Shown piece after piece: positions 32,685 to 40,036 of a DNA stretch of 40,036 nt. Position 1 is the stretch's first letter. Each line of letters starts with the position of its first letter. The notes under the pieces were generated by a model that was not told the DNA's origin, did not search any database, and saw only the letters and a list, made by a program, of their open reading frames with translations. Made by a program: the position numbers and the translations under genes. The stretch comes from Bacteriovoracaceae bacterium UBA4097 (GTDB lineage Bacteria > Bdellovibrionota > Bacteriovoracia > Bacteriovoracales > Bacteriovoracaceae), in the NCBI GenBank assembly GCA_002381765.1, contig DFXX01000048.1, positions 37,494-77,529 of the forward strand, given 5' to 3'.

Positions 32685-34643
32685 TTAAGCGACTATACGA
32701 AGTGAGGGTTCAGTTTCATCGAACTTAATTCCAAGTGAAGCAATCCATTCAGCAATAATCGGTTCAAGTTCCTTGAGGTGCGAAGGATTGGCCCGAATTT
32801 GCTTTCTACAATGATCTGTAAATTCTTTAAGCAAACTCTCCTTACTCTCCATGACCTTACTTAATAACGTTTCATTGGATTCAAACTTCTCAAGATCAAG
32901 GTTTAACATATCCCGGGACTTCTGATTGGGAGCAATAACATCCATAAACTTCTGCTTATCTTCCCCTTCCAATACAAGCACCATCTCAGGCCGCTTCTCA
33001 CGAGGGAAGGTTTGAACAAAGCTCTTAAGCATAACATCTGGCATTTTAAACATAAGCTCAGAAGGAAAGAAGTTTCTAACAATTTCCAGAACCTTCTCCG
33101 GAGAGCTACTTTGAGCAAGACTCTGGTAAAGAGTTCTTTCTCTTTGTGGACTACTAAGAGGAATCAGCTCGATAAGTTTTTCCATGAATGGAGAAGCTGT
33201 ATCGATCTTAACATGCTTAGCCAGCTTGGACTTAAACTCAGAAAGCATGGCATTTATTCTTTCATTATTAAGAGTAAAACTTTCCTTCAATAAAGACTGA
33301 ATAGTATCTTGTGAAAGATTATCCATCATCTTGGAGAGGAATTTAGCGTTCATTACACTCATTAGAATGGCCGCGAGCTTAGGATCTTCCTGACAAAACA
33401 AAGCAGATTCTTCAGGATTAATTCTTATTAATAACTCAACTGCCTCAGAGTCAGTGATGGTATTAGGTATAATCATTTCCTGAACGACTTGGTTTCCGAT
33501 ATAGCGTTTAGCATTTAGAATATCAGCAGGCTTCAAGGGCTTTCCAATGTAACGCTTCCAAGCTTTTCTCTCTTCAAGAGTTACACTTTCAAAAACTTTT
33601 GCAAGCTCATCTCCAGTTAATTCTTTAACTAAGAGATTGAGAACAGTTTGGTTCATTTTTGTTGGCTCTTTAATCCAGCGTTTGATCATTAGTGACGATT
33701 CGACGGGATTATTAAGAATCATGGCCTTAAACCTCTCCATACCATCTTCTCTAAAGTCTTCCCCTGTTCCAGCATTTCCTGCAAGGACATCGGCTCCCAC
33801 CACCTCATCTTCTTCTTTTTTGTTTTCTTGATTCTGTTCAATTTTCTGCTGAAGTTGCTGATTCATCATCTCTAATTGCTTTTCTTGAAGTTCAGCGTAT
33901 TTCTTAAAGATGAAGTAAGCGAATAGGCCCAAAAGAAGAACAGCAAGAATCATACCAACAGGTTGACCGATTCTTCCAATCCACTCAAAGAGTTCTCTTT
34001 GCTGATTGAGTTTTCTTTTATCAAGCTCTTTTTTCATTTCCTTCATATCGATGTAGGAAATATCGATTTTTGCCTTAGCATTTCCATATTGAAGATTCAT
34101 TCCATTGAGAAGTTCTTCTACCGTCGCTTTCGTTTCATCACCAAGATAGTTATCTAACTTGACACTTACAGTTACTGACTCTAAAAGTTTAAACAGATCA
34201 TAATTATCCATGTACTCGGTAATAAACTTCTGCCAGGCTTCAGCTTCTGCCTTACCTTCCCCTTCTTTCTTCTCCGGAGCTGGCTCTTGATAGAGAGGAG
34301 CTTCCAGGCCAAGTTTGCTCATAACGATATAATCACCCTTTGCTTCCTTGGGATCTATATCATTAAATTTTACCCGACTAGTATTCTTCTTCCCAGCACC
34401 GCCAGCTCCACCTGCAGGTGCTGGCTTGATGTTCTGGGCAGCACGGGCTTGCACAGTAACATTGACAATATATTCCCCAGAGAGAATAACTGGTGAAATT
34501 GTTGATACAACTTGATCTCTGACTGATTTTTCAAGTTCAATTTTCTGCCATTCAAGAGAATTTCCCATCTGGCCCGCAACCGGACTGAAGCTAAACAGTA
34601 AGGGGAAGACTAAGAGTGAGCAAATGAAATACGTGATTTTCAT
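32685..34643 (-). CDS. FliF C-terminal/FliG-like fusion protein (membrane-anchored rotor candidate)
   Basis: A 652-residue protein. Residues 1-24 are a signal peptide. Residues 28-66 (ELEKSVRDQVVSTISPVILS, then EYIVNVTVQA) and 145-203 (LFKLLESVTVSVKLDNYLG, then AKAKIDISYIDM) match the ring-building RBM3 part of flagellar FliF, interrupted by a Gly/Ala/Pro and acidic linker. A membrane helix lies at 226-247. The cytoplasmic part (300-652) has FliG-like helical repeats: LVKELTGDELAKVFESVTLE (339-358), EDPKLAAILMSVMNAKFLSK (419-438) and MPDVMLKSFVQTF to VLVLEGEDKQKFMDVIAPNQ (534-574), close to the FliG C-terminal pattern. The DDR charge motif common in FliG looks like PDV here. The first FliF domains and first helix are missing. 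It overlaps the PEGA/TPR gene by 4 bases and precedes motA by 9. By-eye homology, but matching on both halves. Confidence 0.82.
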   Translation of the reverse strand: MKITYFICSLLVFPLLFSFSPVAGQMGNSLEWQKIELEKSVRDQVVSTISPVILSGEYIVNVTVQARAAQNIKPAPAGGAGGAGKKNTSRVKFNDIDPKEAKGDYIVMSKLGLEAPLYQEPAPEKKEGEGKAEAEAWQKFITEYMDNYDLFKLLESVTVSVKLDNYLGDETKATVEELLNGMNLQYGNAKAKIDISYIDMKEMKKELDKRKLNQQRELFEWIGRIGQPVGMILAVLLLGLFAYFIFKKYAELQEKQLEMMNQQLQQKIEQNQENKKEEDEVVGADVLAGNAGTGEDFREDGMERFKAMILNNPVESSLMIKRWIKEPTKMNQTVLNLLVKELTGDELAKVFESVTLEERKAWKRYIGKPLKPADILNAKRYIGNQVVQEMIIPNTITDSEAVELLIRINPEESALFCQEDPKLAAILMSVMNAKFLSKMMDNLSQDTIQSLLKESFTLNNERINAMLSEFKSKLAKHVKIDTASPFMEKLIELIPLSSPQRERTLYQSLAQSSSPEKVLEIVRNFFPSELMFKMPDVMLKSFVQTFPREKRPEMVLVLEGEDKQKFMDVIAPNQKSRDMLNLDLEKFESNETLLSKVMESKESLLKEFTDHCRKQIRANPSHLKELEPIIAEWIASLGIKFDETEPSLRIVA

Positions 34644-35242
34644 TTTGAACCTGCCTTCGAGACGCTCATGGCCTTCTCAAGATAAAGCACCATTTTGTAA
34701 GCATCTAAATTGTCTGTATTGGTAGCAAAAGCTTGTTGATAGTAGTCCAAGGCTTTTTTGTAATCATTTTGCATATAGTAGGCAGCCGCTTGAAGCTCTT
34801 TGGTTACCGAGAGTTTAGGCAGAGCTTTTTCGACTTCGATAATCTTCTGGATGGCACCTTCATAGTTTGAAGATCTAATCATTCTCTGAGCTTCAAAGAG
34901 ATCCGCCATTCCTTTGTCGATTTTTTTAATAGTTTCTAGATCTGTTTTCTGTTCAAGTACCACATCTAAGTTAATGGCTGCTTTTAGAAAATTTGGAATA
35001 AGAATTCTATAGGTTTCATAACCCTCTTTCAGAACTTCCACGATAAAAATATCTGATCCATTGGCATAGGTGGTAGAGGCTTCAGCTAATGAAATTTTAT
35101 AAGGTGTTTCCCCCGCCTTTCGACCATTTCCACCACTAAGAGGGCTGATTTTTACATCTGCTTTCGTAGGTGTTGAATTCACAGTTATCTCCTTAGCAAA
35201 AGCTGAGGAAATAAGGAGTGCCAAGATGGTTAAAAGTTTCAT
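34640..35242 (-). CDS. Periplasmic PEGA-like/TPR protein
   Basis: A 200-residue protein with a signal peptide (MKLLTILALLISSAFA). Residues about 17-95 look like a PEGA-type beta domain (EITVNSTPTKADVKI, GETPYKISL, VEVLKEGYETYRILIP). Residues about 105-190 form tetratricopeptide-like helix pairs (MIRSSNYEGAIQKIIEVEKA and YYMQNDYKKALDYYQQAF). TPR proteins often act as periplasmic connectors. It is first in operon 1, and its end overlaps the FliF/FliG-like gene by 4 bases, so the two are made together; it may dock on the periplasmic ring of that protein. Confidence 0.8.
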   Translation of the reverse strand: MKLLTILALLISSAFAKEITVNSTPTKADVKISPLSGGNGRKAGETPYKISLAEASTTYANGSDIFIVEVLKEGYETYRILIPNFLKAAINLDVVLEQKTDLETIKKIDKGMADLFEAQRMIRSSNYEGAIQKIIEVEKALPKLSVTKELQAAAYYMQNDYKKALDYYQQAFATNTDNLDAYKMVLYLEKAMSVSKAGSK

Positions 35243-35276
35243 AGAATCTTCCGTTTTTCTATTTATCTCCTTGATC

Positions 35277-35304
35277 TGTTCGGATTAAGAGATACAGGTG
35301 TTTA
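35277..35304 (-). promoter_or_regulatory. Possible weak sigma-28-like promoter for operon 1
   Basis: On the minus strand TAAACACC (35304-35297), 12 bases, then TCCGAACA (35284-35277), 34 bases before the ATG at 35242. Spacing and distance equal those before operon 2, but the -10-like part is a poorer match. Confidence 0.3.
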
Positions 35305-35347
35305 GAAAGATTTAATGAGGGGAAAAATGTTCCGGCGACTGAGCAAT

Positions 35348-35956
35348 CTAGTACAATGTATAGACCATACCGAACATGATCTTCATGGTCATAGCAGTGG
35401 AGTTAAAACCAATCCCACGGCCCATAGTGAATTCTGATCGATAGGCCCAGGTTTTTGATTGGGTATAAGTGGCACCAGCATTGGCAGCAATTTCTATTAA
35501 GGTGTCACTCTTTTTAGCGGATTCTGTATTATAGATGACATAGGCCCCACCTAAACCTCCCCCTACATGGAAACGCCAGGTAGGAACGATGAAAATAGTG
35601 GACTCTTTTGTTGCAAAACTTCCGGTAGAACTTAGAGATTGAAAATAATAGTTAAGTCCAGTCCCTAAAAAGACATATGAACCGGCTGCCCCTGGCATAA
35701 GTGGAAATGCCGATCGACCTACTAAAGAGAGCTTAGAATTAAAAAATTTCTCGTATTCTAAGAAGGCTCCGATGACAGGAACGGATCCAGAGCCCACCTC
35801 TTCTTCAGTGGAAGAAGAAGCCGATGGAGTCAAACCAGAGGGTGTCTCGGTAACACTTGAGTTAATCATACCCACTCCAAAATTAATCTGGGCCAGATCA
35901 AAATCGGCGAAGGCACTGCTTGAAAAAACAATTAAACCCAATAAGAAAAACTTCAT
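35348..35956 (-). CDS. Small outer-membrane beta-barrel protein
   Basis: A 202-residue protein with a signal peptide (MKFFLLGLIVFSSSAFA) and alternating hydrophobic strands such as SYVFLGTGLNYYFQS, RFHVGGGLGGAYVIY and MKIMFGMVYTLY, ending in a Tyr as barrel proteins often do. A Ser/Thr/Glu-rich loop lies near residues 38-55. This suggests an eight-strand-like barrel. It is divergent from the next outer-membrane protein gene by only 32 bases and about 105 bases upstream of motor operon 1. It may be an outer component of the machine; that is inference from position. Confidence 0.7.
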   Translation of the reverse strand: MKFFLLGLIVFSSSAFADFDLAQINFGVGMINSSVTETPSGLTPSASSSTEEEVGSGSVPVIGAFLEYEKFFNSKLSLVGRSAFPLMPGAAGSYVFLGTGLNYYFQSLSSTGSFATKESTIFIVPTWRFHVGGGLGGAYVIYNTESAKKSDTLIEIAANAGATYTQSKTWAYRSEFTMGRGIGFNSTAMTMKIMFGMVYTLY

Positions 35957-35988
35957 TGAATTATTATAAAGTAGATTAAACTGGAGCG

Positions 35989-37446
35989 GTGAGAGTTTTT
36001 ATTCTTTTTATTGGCTTCCTTTTCATAACGACATTCCCATGTCTTTTAGTTGCCTATTCCCAAATAACAGAAGTCTCCGGGACGCCTAAAAAGATTTATC
36101 TTAAAGACCTCTCAATCGACCCGATTTATCGTCCTAAGAGTAGAGGCCTGGAAAAAAACATCTACGACATTATTTATGAGGTTAATCGCTACCAACTCTT
36201 ATTGACCGATGAATCAAATCGCAATGCTGCCTTTATTCAGAATTACGAACGACTGACAGTTGATCTTCAAAAAGATTTCGTTGAAGTGAGTCTCAGTAAT
36301 AAAGTGATTGTCCGAAGAAGGTATGAGAGCTCCCACCCTATCATGGATATGAGACTGGCCCTATATGAACTCTTTTATGGAAAGGATTTTGTAAATAAGA
36401 ACAAAGATGCTCTCAAAAAACGTAATCAGCAAAGAATGAATACCATTGACCGACTGATGGATAAGCAAGATAAAATAGCGGCCAAGAAAAAAACGGGACC
36501 AAATAAGACTAGACCCAATCCATCGCCCAAAGCTTCTTCGACCAATCAATCTCCCCCTGTCAAACCCAATCGTTTGGAATCAAATAAGTCTGAGAATAAT
36601 GACGAAGATGAAGTAGCCAAACCGGCCGTGCTAAATAAACCAGAGAAAAACAAAGATCCCAAAAATGCGCTTAAAGGAATAAGTAAAAGCTCTTCGGATT
36701 TAAATCAGAAAAAAGATAATGCTAGAAATCTCGAAGGATCAAGCAAACTAAAAACTCCTCCCCCACCTTCGCATTTTAATTTTCTTAAAAGTGAATCATC
36801 CACCCGCACCTCGGTGCATTTTGGATACATGTATCTAAAGGGTGAGAATGATGAAATTATCGATACCATTACCAACCTCAACTTCATAACTCTTGGTGCT
36901 CGAATTACTAAGCTTCTTAAAAAAGAAGGCAAAGATGGCTTTTGGGCAAATCTTGATTACGAAGGCAGATTTCAGTTGAGTAAAAACACCTCAAGTGATG
37001 GAGGGAAATTTGATGCAAAATTAGGCAGAAAACTTGAAGGCTATATGGGAAAACCTATATTAGATCGCTGGTTTGGCTATGGTGGCACATTGAGTTTCGA
37101 GAATGTTCAGGTTGGTAGTCTAAAAAATATTGGTCAAGGGCTCACTATCGCTAATATTAACGCTTTCTTTTTAGGACCAGAACTCAGACTCAAAGGTGAA
37201 TTTCTCAAGCGGGAACTCCATTTTTTCCTGGGATATGGTTATGCTATTTTTCATAATTCTAGTATTAAGTCAGCTAGCTATACTTTGGATAAAACATATC
37301 TCGATCTCACCTTGTACAATGCAAATCAATGGGGATATGGTATCGGCCTTGAGAAGTTCGATGGCATCGGCAAGAGAGGCTCGCTTCTAGGAAACAGCCG
37401 TTTCGAAGTTTATCAAGGTACCGTAAAAGTCTTATATCAGTTTTAG
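35989..37446 (+). CDS. Outer-membrane barrel protein with periplasmic domain and basic linker
   Basis: A 485-residue protein from a GTG at 35989 (GGAG only two bases upstream, so the start is uncertain). Residues 1-25 are a signal peptide. Residues about 30-145 form a small periplasmic-type domain (IYLKDLSIDPIYRPKSRGL, VEVSLSNKVIVRRRYES). Residues about 145-260 are a disordered linker rich in Lys, Pro, Asn and Ser. The C-terminal 220 residues are barrel-like strands (SVHFGYMYLKGEND, HFFLGYGYAIFHN) ending in VKVLYQF, a typical barrel end. The basic linker could reach through peptidoglycan. No family is recognised. Its place beside motor operon 1 suggests it links the motor to the outer membrane. 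Confidence 0.72.
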   Translation: MRVFILFIGFLFITTFPCLLVAYSQITEVSGTPKKIYLKDLSIDPIYRPKSRGLEKNIYDIIYEVNRYQLLLTDESNRNAAFIQNYERLTVDLQKDFVEVSLSNKVIVRRRYESSHPIMDMRLALYELFYGKDFVNKNKDALKKRNQQRMNTIDRLMDKQDKIAAKKKTGPNKTRPNPSPKASSTNQSPPVKPNRLESNKSENNDEDEVAKPAVLNKPEKNKDPKNALKGISKSSSDLNQKKDNARNLEGSSKLKTPPPPSHFNFLKSESSTRTSVHFGYMYLKGENDEIIDTITNLNFITLGARITKLLKKEGKDGFWANLDYEGRFQLSKNTSSDGGKFDAKLGRKLEGYMGKPILDRWFGYGGTLSFENVQVGSLKNIGQGLTIANINAFFLGPELRLKGEFLKRELHFFLGYGYAIFHNSSIKSASYTLDKTYLDLTLYNANQWGYGIGLEKFDGIGKRGSLLGNSRFEVYQGTVKVLYQF

Positions 37447-37552
37447 GGAAAATTCTTCCCCTCCGCTTTTAGTCCAAATACCTGAATTTCCAGAGAAAGC
37501 CTTCATCTTACCTGAGTAAAGCACCAATTTTAGGCAATTGATTAAGAATGTC

Positions 37553-37580
37553 TAAAAATCACGAACTTAAAGGTCGATAA
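37553..37580 (+). promoter_or_regulatory. Sigma-28-like promoter for the fibronectin-III lipoprotein
   Basis: TAAAAATC (37553-37560), 12 bases, then GTCGATAA (37573-37580), 18 bases before the ATG at 37599. The -10-like part matches the sigma-28 consensus GCCGATAA at seven of eight bases. TCGATAAGGTAG is shared with the operon 2 promoter. The 152-base gap 37447-37598 shows nothing else clear. Confidence 0.55.
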
Positions 37581-37598
37581 GGTAGTTGGAGATCCATT

Positions 37599-40036
37599 AT
37601 GAAAAAGAATCTACTACTGCATCTGATTTTAACTTTTATGCTTTTTGGCATTATTGGTTGTGTGGGCACGATTCAAAAAGCTGAAGAAGATGTAACAAAA
37701 AGTAAATCCTACACCGATTATGGAATTACCTTTAAGGGTATTGAAGAGGCCATAGCTGTTTCTCATAATAAAGTTGATGTCTCTTTCTTTCCCGCTAAAG
37801 GGGGATCTGGAAACTTTACTTATGTTGTTTATCGGGACGGTAACTTTACATTTCCAGTGGCTTCTATTCCGGGAATCGCTGCCAATGTGGATGCCGAAGG
37901 AAAATTCCATGTTCCGGTAGGTAATCTTTTAACGGGTACCACCTACTCCTTTTCAGTAAGAGCTTATGACATCGTTAATGCTGCTGAGGACATCAATACC
38001 AAAAGTCTCTTCGCTACAACTCTCGGTTATGAAGTCCCCGTATTCGACGGTATTGTTGCTTTAGAGAATGTTGGTGGAGCTGACGGCGAAACCATGTTAA
38101 AGATTCGCTGGAACCCAGCTCAACCAAGCTCCCCGAGCTCTGATCCCTTTGGGGCTAATCCCAATGCTATTAGTGGTTATAATGTTTATCTGGGCACCTC
38201 GCCAGATACAATGACCCTAATAGGGAGTGTGACCAATCCCACGACGACTCAATTTATTGCAACCAACCTCACTCCAGGATCTAACTATTTTGCTAGAGTG
38301 AGAGCAAAGAATTCGGCCAGTCCCACTCAGGAAGATTTGAATATTAAATACTTCCAGAAGAAGACTCTTCTCTCTCAACCGATAGTCTTTGGTGGTTTAA
38401 AAACTGCCTCTATTCCTAGTTCAAGCCTTGGATACAGTCGAGTTAACCTCACCTGGAATCAAGGTTCCGGTTCGTTTGATCGATACCGTATTTTTGTCTC
38501 TACCACTCCCGTTGCCGCTTTTGACCCTGGTAGTGCCACCACAACGATACCAGACATTAGTGATTTGACCGCTACATCCTTCACTATCACGACTGGATTA
38601 GCTGCTAACACCACCTATTATATTGCGATTGTGGCCTGTAAAGGATCTGCATGCTCGGAGTTTGGCGGACATAATGTCGTTAAGAGTGTTAAGACATCCC
38701 CTCCCGTTGCACCCTTTAATGGGATTGCTACTATTTCCCAACCTAGCGATGCCTCGGGTCTCTCATCACTGGTAATTACATGGTCTCCACCAGATACTAC
38801 AGTTGGTGTTTATAATGAATACCGTCTCTTTAAGGTAGATAGTGCTACAGGTGCTTATAATCCTCTAGTCGATCAGGTACCACCATTTAATGCCGGTACA
38901 CCAAATATTCCTGGCTTTGACCCAGGAGCAACAACCGATACATCCATGTTGATCAAAGGTCTCACTTCTGGAACCGAATACTGTTTTGTTCTTAAGGCCT
39001 ATGCTACCAGCCCAGCTGATCCAGAAAATCCTGCTGGTCGCACTCATTTAAATGAAAAGAAAGTTTGTGGTACTCCTATTTACACTTCTCCAGGCTTCTC
39101 GGGAGTAAAAAATATTTGCTCAGCTATTACTTCTTCGAGTTTTACCGTTGCCTGGGATACTCCAAGTCCGTTAGGTATTTTCGATAGATTTAATATTTGG
39201 CTAATCCCTAGTGGAAGCACTTTTAATTATAATAATGCCATCTCTGGTGATCCTGCCTATATCTTGCGACTAGCAACCAAAGATAAAACATCTTTAAACA
39301 TTACAGGTCTGGCCCCAAATACCACTTATAAGATTGGAATGAAGACATACTTCTATGATGCAGTTGCAGATGAGAATGTTTATGACTCAAATATCGTAAC
39401 TGCGACTTGCGCTACTCTTCCAGCGAAAGTTGAACATAATGGATGGTTTGGAGTAACTTCAATTGGTCGCAAAATGGATGGCCTGGCCTCTCCGCCTACG
39501 GCCATTATTGAGAGAATGAGAGCTCCAGCAGCTCCCTATAATCATATTTTCCCTGAAGAATATAGTGCAGGAAGTCCAGGTGTGGATTCAAGTAATCAGG
39601 GTATCATTAGACTTGAGTGGGAAGACTTTTCATTGTCCGGAAGTCTAGGTCGAATGTATGACTTTCTTGGCCCAGGGAACGGCTATAAAGTTTATCGAAA
39701 AGTTTACCAGACTTCACATGCCACCATTCCACCGACACTCAATGATAATGACTGGGGTCCGGCCCTCAATGCTGATCTAATTTCAGCCAAACTAGTTAAT
39801 GTTAACGGCACCATTAAATACGTGGCCGACTTCACGGATTATACCGTTACTCGACCAGTGAATACCAAAGAAACTAAAACCTATTGGTATAAAATAGTAG
39901 CATTTCTTAATAACACTCCTATTGCCTTTGAAACTACTCCCCCAGATGGGGTGCTGAGAGTCGTGCTACCGCCAGATAATATGGCATTTGTTCATAGATG
40001 GATGGTTAATAAAGATATCTGTTCAAGAATGGGCCT
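37599..40036 (+). CDS. Large fibronectin type III repeat lipoprotein, 3' end missing
   Basis: An open frame from the ATG at 37599 (TTGGAG upstream) to the right edge, at least 812 residues without a stop. It has a lipoprotein signal (LTFMLFGIIGC, Cys at 21). The rest shows about five fibronectin-III-like modules: repeated patterns such as ISGYNVYLGTSPD with LTPGSNYFARVRAKN, FDRYRIFVSTTP with LAANTTYYIAIVACKG, and FDRFNIWLIPSG with LAPNTTYKIGMKTYF. Such proteins are often surface adhesins or stalks. It is plausibly exported across the outer membrane and could be the cell-surface part used for substrate or prey contact. A sigma-28-like promoter precedes it. The C-terminal part and any anchor or enzymatic domain lie outside the window. 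Confidence 0.85.
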   Translation, partial: MKKNLLLHLILTFMLFGIIGCVGTIQKAEEDVTKSKSYTDYGITFKGIEEAIAVSHNKVDVSFFPAKGGSGNFTYVVYRDGNFTFPVASIPGIAANVDAEGKFHVPVGNLLTGTTYSFSVRAYDIVNAAEDINTKSLFATTLGYEVPVFDGIVALENVGGADGETMLKIRWNPAQPSSPSSDPFGANPNAISGYNVYLGTSPDTMTLIGSVTNPTTTQFIATNLTPGSNYFARVRAKNSASPTQEDLNIKYFQKKTLLSQPIVFGGLKTASIPSSSLGYSRVNLTWNQGSGSFDRYRIFVSTTPVAAFDPGSATTTIPDISDLTATSFTITTGLAANTTYYIAIVACKGSACSEFGGHNVVKSVKTSPPVAPFNGIATISQPSDASGLSSLVITWSPPDTTVGVYNEYRLFKVDSATGAYNPLVDQVPPFNAGTPNIPGFDPGATTDTSMLIKGLTSGTEYCFVLKAYATSPADPENPAGRTHLNEKKVCGTPIYTSPGFSGVKNICSAITSSSFTVAWDTPSPLGIFDRFNIWLIPSGSTFNYNNAISGDPAYILRLATKDKTSLNITGLAPNTTYKIGMKTYFYDAVADENVYDSNIVTATCATLPAKVEHNGWFGVTSIGRKMDGLASPPTAIIERMRAPAAPYNHIFPEEYSAGSPGVDSSNQGIIRLEWEDFSLSGSLGRMYDFLGPGNGYKVYRKVYQTSHATIPPTLNDNDWGPALNADLISAKLVNVNGTIKYVADFTDYTVTRPVNTKETKTYWYKIVAFLNNTPIAFETTPPDGVLRVVLPPDNMAFVHRWMVNKDICSRMG

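Noticed and set aside
28880..35242. A fragment of an ordinary flagellar operon
   Set aside because: Apart from MotA and MotB there is no rod, hook, export, FliM/FliN or chemotaxis gene, and the FliF/FliG-like protein is a truncated fusion with a signal peptide.

Overview
The window looks like chromosomal DNA from a Bdellovibrionota-type (Bacteriovorax/Peredibacter-like) Gram-negative bacterium. I base this on moderate-to-low GC by eye, many signal-peptide and lipoprotein genes, a gliding/flagellar-like envelope machine, a KaiC-like ATPase with a sensor kinase, and a fatty-acid P450. The taxonomy is an inference; no rRNA gene is present. I saw no tRNA, rRNA, CRISPR array, insertion sequence or integrase.

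Layout. 1-0.7 kb: partial DedA-family gene and a YgjV-like membrane protein (minus strand). 0.8-2.6 kb: nucleotidyltransferase-BON fusion overlapping a metallophosphoesterase. 2.6-8.4 kb: mostly secreted or small proteins (DUF885 lipoprotein, S4-like protein, cupin-like protein, parvulin, metzincin-like lipoprotein, small hypotheticals). 8.5-10.4 kb: CYP152-type fatty-acid peroxygenase next to a FabR-like TetR regulator. 10.4-13.4 kb: hemolysin III family protein, VF530-like protein, RecQ and a DUF3820 protein. 13.5-16.1 kb: two-domain KaiC-like ATPase overlapping a histidine kinase with a degenerate receiver. 16.1-21.7 kb: complete RND efflux operon (adaptor, pump, outer-membrane factor). 22.0 kb: small zinc-ribbon protein.

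22.3-35.2 kb is the most unusual part. Two consecutive minus-strand operons, each closed by a hairpin, encode two different ion-driven motor units. Operon 1 (35.2 to 28.9 kb) is PEGA/TPR protein, a natural fusion of the FliF C-terminal periplasmic domain and membrane segment to a FliG-like cytoplasmic region, MotA, MotB, an unknown 160-residue protein and a membrane pseudo-kinase. Operon 2 (28.7 to 22.3 kb) is a MotB/OmpA protein with a roughly 400-residue coiled coil, a TolQ/ZorA-like channel protein, and an 1135-residue FHA/coiled-coil protein with a C-terminal hydrophobic segment. No rod, hook, filament, export or FliM/FliN gene lies nearby. I propose a flagellum-independent rotary or force-generating envelope machine, perhaps for gliding or prey handling. 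Two flanking outer-membrane barrel proteins and a large fibronectin-III lipoprotein (35.3-40 kb, running off the end) may be its outer parts. A sigma-28-like element sharing the core TCGATAAGGTAG lies upstream of operon 2 and of the fibronectin lipoprotein, with a weaker version before operon 1, suggesting shared flagellar-type control.
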